Assembly: GCA_046316615.1 (NCBI GenBank)
Contig: JBKDAN010000031.1
Location: forward strand, 62,001 to 126,000
DNA: 64,000 nucleotides
Direction of reading: 5' to 3'
From: BJHL01 sp040378885
GTDB lineage: Bacteria; Planctomycetota; Phycisphaerae; Phycisphaerales; UBA1924
This document shows, one piece after another, positions 50,898-58,621 of this stretch. The notes under the pieces are model-generated. The model worked only from the letters and a program-made list of their open reading frames with translations, was not told where the DNA came from and ran no database searches. A program made the translations under genes and the position numbers. Each line of letters begins with the position of its first letter. The first letter of the stretch is position 1.

Positions 50898-51665
50898 ATG
50901 CCCGAAGGCACCCACGCGGCGGAGACCGCAGTTCAGGAACACGCGCAACCCGAACACGCACAGGCCGCGCTCAGCGAAGTCGCGCACGTCGAGCCCCCCG
51001 TCGCCGAAGTGCCCGCGCAGGCGCCCACCTCCCCAGCTCCCAAGCGCTCGCGCCGCAAAGCCGCCGACCCCACAGCCCCCGTCACGGTCGACATGGCCCT
51101 CGCGCCGCACTTGGAAGCCCTCCTCATCTCCCTCGACCGCCCCACCCCCGCCGAGCGACTCGCCGTGGGCCTGGGCCTGCTCCCCGCTCCTGAAGGCGAC
51201 GACGCTCCGCCGCCCGACAAAGCTCTCATCGCCATCGCCGATCAGCAAATCGAGATGCTCGTCGCCGAACTTAACAAGCAGTTTCAAGCCACATCCCGCT
51301 CCTTCCGCGTCGAGCTCCTCGCAGGCGGCTACCGCGTCATGACGCTGCCCGCCTTCGCCCAAACCCTCGCGACCTTCCACAAGCGCCAGACCAGCGCCAA
51401 ACTCAGCCGCCCGGCCGTCGAGACGCTGGCGATCATCGCTTACAAGCAACCCATCACCCGCGCCGAACTCGAGTCCATTCGCGGCGTTTCCTGCGGCGAA
51501 GTCCTCAAGACCCTCCTCGAAAAACGCCTCGTCACGATCAAGGGCCGGGCCGAAGAACTGGGCCGCCCCATGCTCTACGGCACCACGACGCAGTTCCTCA
51601 ATCATTTTGGTCTTGCGTCAATCAAAGATCTCCCTGCCCCAACCGAATTGAAGCTTTCGACGTAA
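50898..51665 (+). CDS. scpB: Segregation and condensation protein B
   Basis: 255 residues from ATG at 50898, with a strong AGGAGG six bases upstream. The first 60 residues are a low-complexity Ala/Pro/Glu tail. The two winged-helix domains follow: LAPHLEALLISLDRPTPAERLAVGLGL, FRVELLAGGYRVMTLPAFAQTLATF, then the hallmark KLSRPAVETLAIIAYKQPITRAELESIRGVSCGEVLKTLLEKRLVTIKGRAEELGRPMLYGTT. ScpB works with ScpA and SMC in chromosome condensation. No scpA gene is next to it. A DUF58 gene starts 8 bases downstream. Confidence 0.93.
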   Translation: MPEGTHAAETAVQEHAQPEHAQAALSEVAHVEPPVAEVPAQAPTSPAPKRSRRKAADPTAPVTVDMALAPHLEALLISLDRPTPAERLAVGLGLLPAPEGDDAPPPDKALIAIADQQIEMLVAELNKQFQATSRSFRVELLAGGYRVMTLPAFAQTLATFHKRQTSAKLSRPAVETLAIIAYKQPITRAELESIRGVSCGEVLKTLLEKRLVTIKGRAEELGRPMLYGTTTQFLNHFGLASIKDLPAPTELKLST

Positions 51666-51673
51666 GAGATGGT

Positions 51674-52852
51674 GTGGCGCTGCCTGACGTCCCCAGCTTC
51701 TTTCGAGCCAAGCCCGATGGCGCACCAGTCATCGCGCGTCGGTATCACTTTTCATTGGCAGGCCTCGCCTACGCGCTGACGACCGCCGTGCTGGTGATCG
51801 GCGCGATCAATGGGCAGAACAACCTGCTGTTCTGGTTGTTCGGGCTGGCGGTCGCGGGGCTGGTTGTCTCAGGTGTGCTGAGCGGCTGGTCGCTCATGGG
51901 CATTCGTATTCAGCGAGAGATCATCACGCCTCGCGTCCACGCGGGCGAACCGCTGCGCATTCGCTATCGCATCGCGAATCGCAACTTCCTCTTTCCGGCA
52001 TTCGCGCTCACGATCGAAGAGATGGCGGATGCGCGCAGTTGGCTGGGCAAGCGCTTTGCCGCCGACTTCCTGCAGACTATCGAGACACCCATCGCATACG
52101 TCGGCTACGTCGGCCCGCGCCAAAGCGTGACGGTGGAAGTTGAAGTCCGCTCACACACGCGTGGCGATGTCTCGCTCCAAGCATTTCGCGTCGCCAGCAC
52201 GTTTCCGATTGGGCTGACGCGCAAGAGCATCACGTTCGCTCAGTCCGCGGCATGCGTCGTGTGGCCCGCGCTGTGCCAGCTTGCCCAGCATGTCACGCAG
52301 CAAGGCATCGAAGGTCGATCCACGCGCCGCCTGCGACCCAGTCCCAGTGGCGACGAGTTCTTCGCCCTTCGTGAGTTTCAGCCCGGTGACAGCGTGCGCA
52401 GTGTCGCTTGGCGTGCCAGCGCACGCGCAGACAAGCCGCTGGTGCGCTCCATGGCGGTGCGGCCCGGTCGCCGCGCATGGATCATCGTGGATGATCGCGC
52501 GACGGATGAAAACCTCGAGCGCGTGATGAGCGTCGCAGCATCACTCGCGTTGCAACTGCGCGATCAGGGCGGCGACATTGGCCTTGCCGGGGTCTCGTGC
52601 GGATCGCTGCTGGCTCCCGCTGCGGGCGAACGCCACACCACGCGCCTGCTGGATGCGATGGCGACACTGAGCATGCGCGACACAGCGGCAACGCCCATGC
52701 GCACGCACACAGGTGAAAGCACGTACTTCGTCCATGCCGGAGGCGGCTCAACCCAGCCCGGCGCACGCAGCGTGAACGTGCTCGAAGCCGGGACATACGC
52801 ACGTGCGCAGCTGCCCGCTCTGCCACAAGCAGCAGAAGGAGACACGCCATGA
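51674..52852 (+). CDS. DUF58 membrane protein, partner of TgpA-like protein
   Basis: 392 residues from GTG at 51674. Two N-terminal spans (LAGLAYALTTAVLVIGAING and LLFWLFGLAVAGLVVSGVLSGW) precede a beta domain and the DUF58 signature LREFQPGDSVRSVAWRASARADKPLVRSM near residue 235. Unlike the DUF58 gene at 20406-21410, no intact MIDAS is seen (IIVDDRATDEN instead of D-x-S-x-S). The next gene, encoding a membrane transglutaminase-fold protein, overlaps by ATGA. This DUF58-TgpA pair is a widespread bacterial arrangement, often beside a MoxR ATPase gene, which is absent here. Confidence 0.88.
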   Translation: MALPDVPSFFRAKPDGAPVIARRYHFSLAGLAYALTTAVLVIGAINGQNNLLFWLFGLAVAGLVVSGVLSGWSLMGIRIQREIITPRVHAGEPLRIRYRIANRNFLFPAFALTIEEMADARSWLGKRFAADFLQTIETPIAYVGYVGPRQSVTVEVEVRSHTRGDVSLQAFRVASTFPIGLTRKSITFAQSAACVVWPALCQLAQHVTQQGIEGRSTRRLRPSPSGDEFFALREFQPGDSVRSVAWRASARADKPLVRSMAVRPGRRAWIIVDDRATDENLERVMSVAASLALQLRDQGGDIGLAGVSCGSLLAPAAGERHTTRLLDAMATLSMRDTAATPMRTHTGESTYFVHAGGGSTQPGARSVNVLEAGTYARAQLPALPQAAEGDTP

Positions 52853-55092
52853 CCGGCGCAACGGGCGTGCTCCGCAAGATTCGCTGGTGTCTGCTGGTTG
52901 CGGTGGTGCTGGCCTTCTTCGCATTTGCAAGCGCGGAAGGCACGTGGCCCGGCTTCGCGCTGCTCTTGATCTTCGGATCACTCGGCTGGTACGTGACCGA
53001 AGGCCGGCCCATGTTCGTGCGACCGGCGGCGGATGGGCCGACTCCCACGCGCTGGGAGGGCTTGCCGCGTTGGGTCGCGAATGTGGTGCTTGTCGGCGCA
53101 CTGCTGGCGGCGTTGTATCGCGGTCGCTCGGGTGAGTCCGTTGTTTCGGCGTTCACCGCATTTCTCGCGAGCATCATCGTGCTGAAGCTGTGGCAAAAGC
53201 GCGACCCGGGCGACTATGGCCAGATGCTGACGATGTCGCTGTTCCTGACCATCGGCGCCACGCTGAACAGCAACAACCTGGGTGTCGGTCTGGCGGTCAT
53301 GGTCCAGACTCCCGTGCTCATGCTGGGCGCAATGCTGCTGCAGATATGGAATGCACAGCGTCGCGGCGCGCCAACCGTCTTTGACGCGGCGGCAGATTGG
53401 CGCAGGCTGCGGCGGCCGCTTGTCCTTGTCGCGACCGTCTCGCTGCTGGTCGCGGTCGCCGTCAGTGCAGTTGTCTTTGTGATCGTGCCGCGCCAGGCGG
53501 CGCAGGTGCCCGGGCTGGGCGGCTTTGGCCGGCTGGTGGGCGGACGCCAAGTAGGCTTTACGAATCAAGTCGATCTGCGTGCGGGCGGCATCACCAGTGA
53601 ATCGCGCGAAGTCATGCTTATCGCGGCGTTCGCGAAAGATGCCGAGTTCAAACAGCCGGTCGGTTCGCCTGATGTACCGCAGTATCTTCGCGGCGCGGTG
53701 CTCGACTACAGAGAGAACGGACTGTGGCGCGAGGCCGAGGCTCGCGGCAATCGCGAGCTTCAGCGTTCCGACCCCGTCATGGGCACGCTCGACGCGAAAT
53801 CACATCACCTCGTGGGCGAAGTGCTGCATCAGCGCATCACGCTGCAATCGGGCGCGATGCAGGAACAGCCCGTCTTTCACGTGCATCGCGGCATCAGTTT
53901 CAGCTCGCCCATGCCCGCGGCATCTCTGAGCGATCTCGCGTCTGGCACGGCTCGCATCCGACCGGAATCCACCACCTTCATTTACGACGTGCAATCGCTG
54001 CTCGGCGCCCGCCCGCGTCCGCGTGACGAAAGTGCCGAAGGTCAAGAACGCGTCGACGTGCCGCGATTTCGCGATCGCCGGGGCCAGGTCTCAAACTCCG
54101 CACTCGAGCCTTTCAGCACGCCCATCCTGCGTGAACGCAACATCGAGCCTGATCCGAATCTCCGCCCGGTTGAAGAGGACGCAGCTGCGGTGATCGCGCT
54201 GGTGAGCTACCTGCGCCGCACCCATGCCTACAGCCTGCAACGCACGCCTCCGCCCGTCAATCAAGATCCTGTCGTGTGGTGGCTAGAGAACAAGCAATCC
54301 GGCAGTTGTGAGTACTTCGCAGCGGCGCTCGCAGGTCTGTGCAACAGCGTGGGCATCGACGCTCGCGTGGTCGCGGGGTACCTCGCTGCGGAGTTTGATA
54401 CCTCGACGAACCAGTACATCGTCCGCCGCAGCGACGCTCACGCATGGGTGGAAGCCTCCATCGGCGTAGGCCAATGGCGCACCTACGACGCCACGCCCAT
54501 CGCGGAGAACATCCAGGAGCGCATGCGTGATCGCTTCACGCTCACCGGGCGGCTGCTTGGCTTCCTCGATGGCATGCAGGCCAGTTGGAACACGCGCGTC
54601 GTCGCGTTTGATATCACTTCGCAGCAGCGACTCTTTAGCCCGCAAGGCGAAGTGCCCCCGATCGTCGAGCGACTGACGCACCTGCTGCGCACCAACCGCG
54701 ACCGCGATCCGATCATCTCCACACTCACGTTCACGCGTGCTATCACCAGTCTGCTTGCAGTTGTCTTCATCGGCAGCGGCATCGCGCTACTGCTGTGGGG
54801 ATTGCTGCGCCTTCGCAAGCGAAAGAGCCCCGCATTGCAAGCTGGCTGGGCGATCACGCAGCCACAGCAACGGGCATTGCTTGAGAGCATCACCCGTCGC
54901 GTGGGCCCGCGCGACGGAGCCGTGCCCCTGCGCGACTGGGTCACGCGAGCCGCCCCGCCCCAAGCTCGAGACGCCCTGCTCGCCTCGGCTGATGCCCTCT
55001 ACGCAGCTCGGTTTTCCCAAGGCGAAACCGACATCGCCGCGGCCCTCGCAAAGCTCGAAGCTCAAGTCCCGACGACGACCCCCACGACATGA
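52849..55092 (+). CDS. TgpA-like membrane transglutaminase-fold protein
   Basis: 747 residues. At least five N-terminal spans occur within the first 220 residues (for example WCLLVAVVLAFFAFASA, MSLFLTIGATLNSNNLGVGLAVMV and LVLVATVSLLVAVAVSAVVFVIV). A periplasmic domain follows. The transglutaminase core has catalytic Cys in GSCEYFAAALAGLCNSVGIDARVVAGYL (about 486), His in SDAHAWVE (about 530) and Asp in TYDATP (about 546), so the triad is complete. A last span (AITSLLAVVFIGSGIALLLWGLL) precedes a DUF4129-like cytoplasmic end. The family (TgpA in Pseudomonas) is linked to envelope homeostasis. Coupled translation with the DUF58 gene supports a complex. Confidence 0.92.
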   Translation: MTGATGVLRKIRWCLLVAVVLAFFAFASAEGTWPGFALLLIFGSLGWYVTEGRPMFVRPAADGPTPTRWEGLPRWVANVVLVGALLAALYRGRSGESVVSAFTAFLASIIVLKLWQKRDPGDYGQMLTMSLFLTIGATLNSNNLGVGLAVMVQTPVLMLGAMLLQIWNAQRRGAPTVFDAAADWRRLRRPLVLVATVSLLVAVAVSAVVFVIVPRQAAQVPGLGGFGRLVGGRQVGFTNQVDLRAGGITSESREVMLIAAFAKDAEFKQPVGSPDVPQYLRGAVLDYRENGLWREAEARGNRELQRSDPVMGTLDAKSHHLVGEVLHQRITLQSGAMQEQPVFHVHRGISFSSPMPAASLSDLASGTARIRPESTTFIYDVQSLLGARPRPRDESAEGQERVDVPRFRDRRGQVSNSALEPFSTPILRERNIEPDPNLRPVEEDAAAVIALVSYLRRTHAYSLQRTPPPVNQDPVVWWLENKQSGSCEYFAAALAGLCNSVGIDARVVAGYLAAEFDTSTNQYIVRRSDAHAWVEASIGVGQWRTYDATPIAENIQERMRDRFTLTGRLLGFLDGMQASWNTRVVAFDITSQQRLFSPQGEVPPIVERLTHLLRTNRDRDPIISTLTFTRAITSLLAVVFIGSGIALLLWGLLRLRKRKSPALQAGWAITQPQQRALLESITRRVGPRDGAVPLRDWVTRAAPPQARDALLASADALYAARFSQGETDIAAALAKLEAQVPTTTPTT

Positions 55093-55224
55093 TGCCATCC
55101 CACCTGTGCGGCCTGTGCAGGCAGCACACCGCGTTTGCGGACCTGCCGCGCACGTTTCACGTGCGCAGCGTGCTCAGCCTGACCGATGACCCATATGGCG
55201 GCTTCGGCCGCAGGGAGCATCATC

Positions 55225-56082
55225 ATGCCTGCAAACCGGTCACGCAATGAACGCTGGCGCGAATCGCTGCATCAGATTTACGAACGGGGCGGATGCCTCG
55301 AGTTCTCGCTCGCGCCCGATGCAGGCCACGCCGATGCCACGCCCGACCTCGTCTGGCGCGTCCGGCTGCTGGGCGTGAAGGACAACGAGCTGCTCGTCGA
55401 GCGCCCCAGCGCCTGCGGCAAGGCAGTGCCTCTGCAAGACGGCGCCAATTTGGTCGGCGTCATGATCATCGGGCAGAACCGCTGGATGTTCGCGACGCGC
55501 GTGCTGAGCCGTGCGGACGGCGCGAGCCCCTGGCCCGCGTCATTGGTCGGCCTGCGCGTCAAGATGCCCGACAGCGTTGAACGCTGCTCACGCCGCGAGA
55601 ACATGCGCGTATCGACCGCCGAACTGCACGCCCCCACGGTCGAGTGCTACAAGCTGCTCGAGCCTTCGACCGTTGCAACCGCCGAGCTGGCCAACAAGTC
55701 CCAGATTCTGGAACTGGAGCGCACGGGCGGCACGCTTTCGCTCCATGAGCCCTCGCAGCTTTCGCTGCCCGAAGTCGGACCCAAGTTCACGGCCAAACTG
55801 GTGAACGTGGGCGGCGGCGGTATGGGCCTGCTCATCGACAAGTCCGAGTCGAGCGCCGCCAACAACGCCAAGCTGGTGTGGATGCGCATCGACCTGCGAC
55901 CCACCATCCCCGCGCCGCTCAGTCTGGTGGGCAAGATCGTGCACACGCACATCGACAGTGCCCAGAACGTCTACGCGGGCGTCGCGTTTGAATTTGCGTT
56001 CAACCCCCAGCACCGCGACTTTGTCGTGGCCCAGGTGGAACGCTACATCAACACGCTCCAAGCCAAGCGCAAGGCCGCCTAA
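55225..56082 (+). CDS. PilZ-domain protein with YcgR-like N-terminal domain
   Basis: 285 residues from ATG at 55225, with CAGGGAG upstream. The N-terminal half resembles the YcgR/flagellar-brake domain (LVWRVRLLGVKDNELLVERP, DGANLVGVMIIGQNRWMFATRVL). The PilZ domain starts with the c-di-GMP motif RRENMR (about 122-127) and has VNVGGGGMGLLID near 193, a variant of D/N-x-S-x-x-G with Gly in place of Ser. A long insertion of about 55 residues separates the two motifs. It may slow flagellar rotation or sense c-di-GMP; binding is not certain because of the altered second motif. It stands alone between TgpA and a lipoprotein. Confidence 0.82.
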   Translation: MPANRSRNERWRESLHQIYERGGCLEFSLAPDAGHADATPDLVWRVRLLGVKDNELLVERPSACGKAVPLQDGANLVGVMIIGQNRWMFATRVLSRADGASPWPASLVGLRVKMPDSVERCSRRENMRVSTAELHAPTVECYKLLEPSTVATAELANKSQILELERTGGTLSLHEPSQLSLPEVGPKFTAKLVNVGGGGMGLLIDKSESSAANNAKLVWMRIDLRPTIPAPLSLVGKIVHTHIDSAQNVYAGVAFEFAFNPQHRDFVVAQVERYINTLQAKRKAA

Positions 56083-56148
56083 CCCCTTCCTACAATGTCC
56101 CATAACTCGCTCAACACAATGCACTTGCGTTGCGGTGATTCCATTTTG

Positions 56149-56177
56149 CGAAACTTTCGTCCCGCTACGTCGTCTAA
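56149..56177 (+). promoter_or_regulatory. Candidate sigma-E/ECF-type promoter
   Basis: CGAAACTT (56149-56156) and GTCTAA (56172-56177) are spaced by 15 bases, matching the sigma-E pattern GGAACTT-N15-GTCTAA at nearly every base. It lies 124 bases upstream of the glycine-zipper lipoprotein start and points towards it. Confidence 0.5.
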
Positions 56178-56301
56178 GTTAGTGGAGGCTTTACCCCTCC
56201 GAGCCACGACGGGACAAACGAAATCCCCCGCCGTGGCGCAACGAACACAGAACGGCGTGACCCTCGCACCCCACGCCGACAACGCTCTGAGGAGAGCACC
56301 C

Positions 56302-56565
56302 ATGAAGACCACTCGCTATCACAAGCCCCTTGCAGTTCTTGCGCTCACCGCCACCACCTTCAGCCTGACCGGCTGCAACAACGCCCTCGAAGGCGGCGCC
56401 AGCGGCGCTGCTGTCGGCGCACTCGCCGGTATGGGTATCGGCAGTCTGTTTGGCGACATGGGCGCGGGCGCTGCGGGCGGCGCCATTGGCGGCGCAGTGC
56501 TGGGTGGCATCATCGGCGACCAGAATCGCCGCAACGCCGGCGGCGGCTACCACGGCGGGTATTGA
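56302..56565 (+). CDS. Glycine-zipper lipoprotein
   Basis: 87 residues from ATG at 56302, with AGGAGAG upstream. A lipobox is clear (FSLTGCNN, Cys near residue 24). The mature part is a glycine zipper: GGASGAAVGALAGMGIGSLFGDMGAGAAGGAIGGAVLGGIIGD with G/A every fourth residue, then a short polar Gly/Tyr tail. Such proteins resemble SlyB/OsmB-type outer membrane lipoproteins and insert helical pairs in membranes. A candidate sigma-E-like promoter lies upstream and a strong hairpin terminator downstream, so it is probably a stress-induced single gene. Confidence 0.85.
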   Translation: MKTTRYHKPLAVLALTATTFSLTGCNNALEGGASGAAVGALAGMGIGSLFGDMGAGAAGGAIGGAVLGGIIGDQNRRNAGGGYHGGY

Positions 56566-56616
56566 AACCCCCTCGCACAATAGATCGGGCTTCACGAACA
56601 AGACAGACTGACCCCC

Positions 56617-56650
56617 ACGCCCGCGCTCCCAAGCGCGGGCGTTCTCGTTC
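56617..56650 (+). terminator. Terminator after the glycine-zipper lipoprotein
   Basis: ACGCCCGCGCT (56617-56627) pairs perfectly with AGCGCGGGCGT (56632-56642), loop CCCA, followed by TCTCGTTC. The T tract is interrupted but the stem is strong. Confidence 0.7.
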
Positions 56651-56782
56651 TGCGTTTGCTCGCGGTCTACCATCCGCCCCCTGCACAACGCCCATGCCGC
56701 GTTGCGGTATACGTTTGCGTGGGGCTTGGCTTTCTTGCTTGACCTTGAACGACCGTCGTGGGATGGACGTATTGCCCAAAGG

Positions 56783-57889
56783 ATGTGCGTGTTGAACAGG
56801 CTGAATCGTCACACTCGCTTTGTCGCCGCCGGCGTTTTCGCTTGGGCTCTGGTCACTGGTGCCGTCGCTCAGCCTGCGCTGCTGCCTGCGAACCTGGTGC
56901 AGGCCGGCTCGCTCGCGCCCGATCAGGTCGCCTCCATCGCTGCTGCCATCAAGCCCCATGTCGAAGCCTTGTCGGGCCCAGCCGATGCGATTGGCGCCGC
57001 CCGTCGCCAGTTGCTCAGCCCGCTTGCCGCCACCGGCAACCCCAGCGTGCCCTTCCGCCTGCGCTACGCCGAAGAAGTGAGCAAGCAGCTCGCCCCGGTG
57101 CTGAGCGGCAGCAACCAGATGGCCAAGATCAACGCTCTGGTCATCGCGGGTGAACTGAGCACGTCGGATGCGGCTCGTCTGCTCGCCACGTCGCGCAAGG
57201 ACACGGACCCCAGCGTGCGCTTCCAGGCGGCAGACGCAGGCCGCGCGATTCTGGCAACCTACGCCAACTCCCGCGGCAGCACGCTGCTGGCTGACGACGA
57301 TGCTCGCAGCCTGGTGAGTGACATTGCCAAAGCCATCGCCAGCGAGAAGGACCCGCTGGTGCAGGATGCCCTGCTCGCCAGCCTTGAAGCGGCCTTGCCC
57401 AGCACCAAGCTGCAGGAAGCTGCTGCCAAGAGCCTCGCGGACGCGGCCAACACCATCGCTCGCAACGCCTCCAAGTCGGCGGCGGATACTCGCCTGCTGG
57501 AAGCCTTTGAGCGCGTCGCGAACACGATGTCAGACCTGCTCATTCGCCAGGGCAACGCCATGGTCGCCCCGGTGAAGATCGCGATTGGCGACTTCGCGGC
57601 AAGCAGCCTGTGGCACACCAAGCAGGCCATCGCCGCCAAGGCCGTGCCGGGCGGAGCCGACCAGCCGCTGCGTGACGCCTATTCCCGTCTTGCTCAGAGC
57701 AGCGAGAACCTGATCCTGCGGGCCGGCACCAGCCTTGACCCCACGCTCAAGGTGTCGCCCAAGAACACCGGCTCCAAAGTCGGCCAAGGCAACACCCAAG
57801 GCGACGCATCGTTCGTCGCGGATGCCAACGAACTGATCGCCGTCGTCACCACCCCGCCCTTCGGCGTGAACGCCTCTCGATATAAGTGA
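56783..57889 (+). CDS. Secreted alpha-helical protein, unrecognised
   Basis: About 368 residues from ATG at 56783; GTG or TTG starts nearby are possible, and the frame is open from 56702. A signal peptide is visible (FVAAGVFAWALVTGAVAQP). The mature protein is helical and Ala/Leu/Ser-rich, with repeats resembling HEAT-type helices (INALVIAGELSTSDAARLLATSRKDTDPSVRFQAADAGRAILAT, IAKAIASEKDPLVQDALLASLEAALPS). The C-terminal part (NDTSDLLIRQGNAMV-like MSDLLIRQGNAM) has no Cys pairs or catalytic motif. The repeats suggest a protein-binding solenoid in the periplasm. A REP palindrome lies 29 bases downstream and may act as its terminator. Confidence 0.75.
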   Translation: MCVLNRLNRHTRFVAAGVFAWALVTGAVAQPALLPANLVQAGSLAPDQVASIAAAIKPHVEALSGPADAIGAARRQLLSPLAATGNPSVPFRLRYAEEVSKQLAPVLSGSNQMAKINALVIAGELSTSDAARLLATSRKDTDPSVRFQAADAGRAILATYANSRGSTLLADDDARSLVSDIAKAIASEKDPLVQDALLASLEAALPSTKLQEAAAKSLADAANTIARNASKSAADTRLLEAFERVANTMSDLLIRQGNAMVAPVKIAIGDFAASSLWHTKQAIAAKAVPGGADQPLRDAYSRLAQSSENLILRAGTSLDPTLKVSPKNTGSKVGQGNTQGDASFVADANELIAVVTTPPFGVNASRYK

Positions 57890-57917
57890 GCGGCACGCCC
57901 GACATGCCAACTTCAAC

Positions 57918-57950
57918 GTGCCATCAGGCTTGGCTCTGCAAGCCTGATGC
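57918..57950 (+). repeat. REP-like palindrome, left flank of the RAYT gene
   Basis: GTGCCA heads a hairpin with arms TCAGGCTTG (57924-57932) and CAAGCCTGA (57939-57947). Its inverted partner at 58567-58600 starts GTGCCA when read on the minus strand and has the same stem-loop plan with several compensatory changes. Confidence 0.75.
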
Positions 57951-57977
57951 GAACGTGTAGGCGTGGCCGCAGCTCAC

Positions 57978-58532
57978 CTAGATGAATCCGCGCCAAAGCA
58001 CCAGCGAGCGGGGAATGTCGCACGGCACTTCGTCGTCATGTTTCCCCATCCACCAGCGTGCACTCGACCAGCGCCACGCAGTCGGATCACCCACTAGACC
58101 ACGCTTGACCGGATTGTGGTGGATGTAGTGGATGGTCTTGAGAAGTTCTGCTTCATCTCGAATGTTGCGATCAAACCCGCCGCCACGCTGCCAGAATCGG
58201 CGATTTCCTTGATCGTCTTGGATCAGTTCGAGACACATCCGCGCGTTCTGCGAATCAAGCGACTGCCACCGACGGATCACAACCTGCGCGAGTCGCTGCT
58301 TCATAAGCGCCAAGGGACGGTCGAGTTCGTCGTGCAAGCCGCGCTCAACGAGCAAGTGAACATGTTCCGGCATGACGACCCACGCCAACATCTTGACGTC
58401 ATACCGACTGAGACACTCTCGCATAAGTCGTTCGAACAGGTCGGCGATGTGAGGATTGAGCAAGACAGGCTGACGCTTGTAACAACTGAAGGTGATAAAC
58501 CTCGCACCACGTGGCGACTCCCACCGGACCAT
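57978..58532 (-). CDS. REP-associated tyrosine transposase (RAYT, IS200/TnpA_REP family)
   Basis: 184 residues from ATG at 58532; upstream GTG codons at 58562 and 58571 are in frame but the last lies inside the right REP hairpin. It has the Y1 HUH plan: GARFITFSCYKRQPVLL near the start, HUH motif MPEHVHLLV, and the catalytic-Tyr region in KTIHYIHHNPVKRGLV, typical of RAYTs. The protein is intact, without frameshifts. RAYT proteins cut and join REP hairpins and are usually single-copy, domesticated genes that spread REP sequences. Inverted REP-like palindromes flank the gene on both sides within 60 bases, completing a REPtron. Confidence 0.92.
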   Translation of the reverse strand: MVRWESPRGARFITFSCYKRQPVLLNPHIADLFERLMRECLSRYDVKMLAWVVMPEHVHLLVERGLHDELDRPLALMKQRLAQVVIRRWQSLDSQNARMCLELIQDDQGNRRFWQRGGGFDRNIRDEAELLKTIHYIHHNPVKRGLVGDPTAWRWSSARWWMGKHDDEVPCDIPRSLVLWRGFI

Positions 58533-58566
58533 CTGCTTGCGGATGGTGTCATTCTCACTCACAAGG

Positions 58567-58600
58567 CACACTAGGCCTGCAAAGCCAGGCCTAGTGGCAC
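58567..58600 (-). repeat. REP-like palindrome, right flank of the RAYT gene
   Basis: On the minus strand it begins GTGCCA and folds with arms CACTAGGCCTG and CAGGCCTAGTG around GCTTTG. It is the inverted counterpart of the palindrome at 57918-57950; several stem changes are compensated on the other arm. Confidence 0.75.
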
Positions 58601-58621
58601 AGAAGACTGGTATGCTTCCCC

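Noticed and set aside
57978..58600. Active IS200/IS605 insertion sequence
   Set aside because: There is no tnpB or transposon-end pair beyond the REP palindromes and the protein is of the RAYT type, so a REPtron is the better reading.
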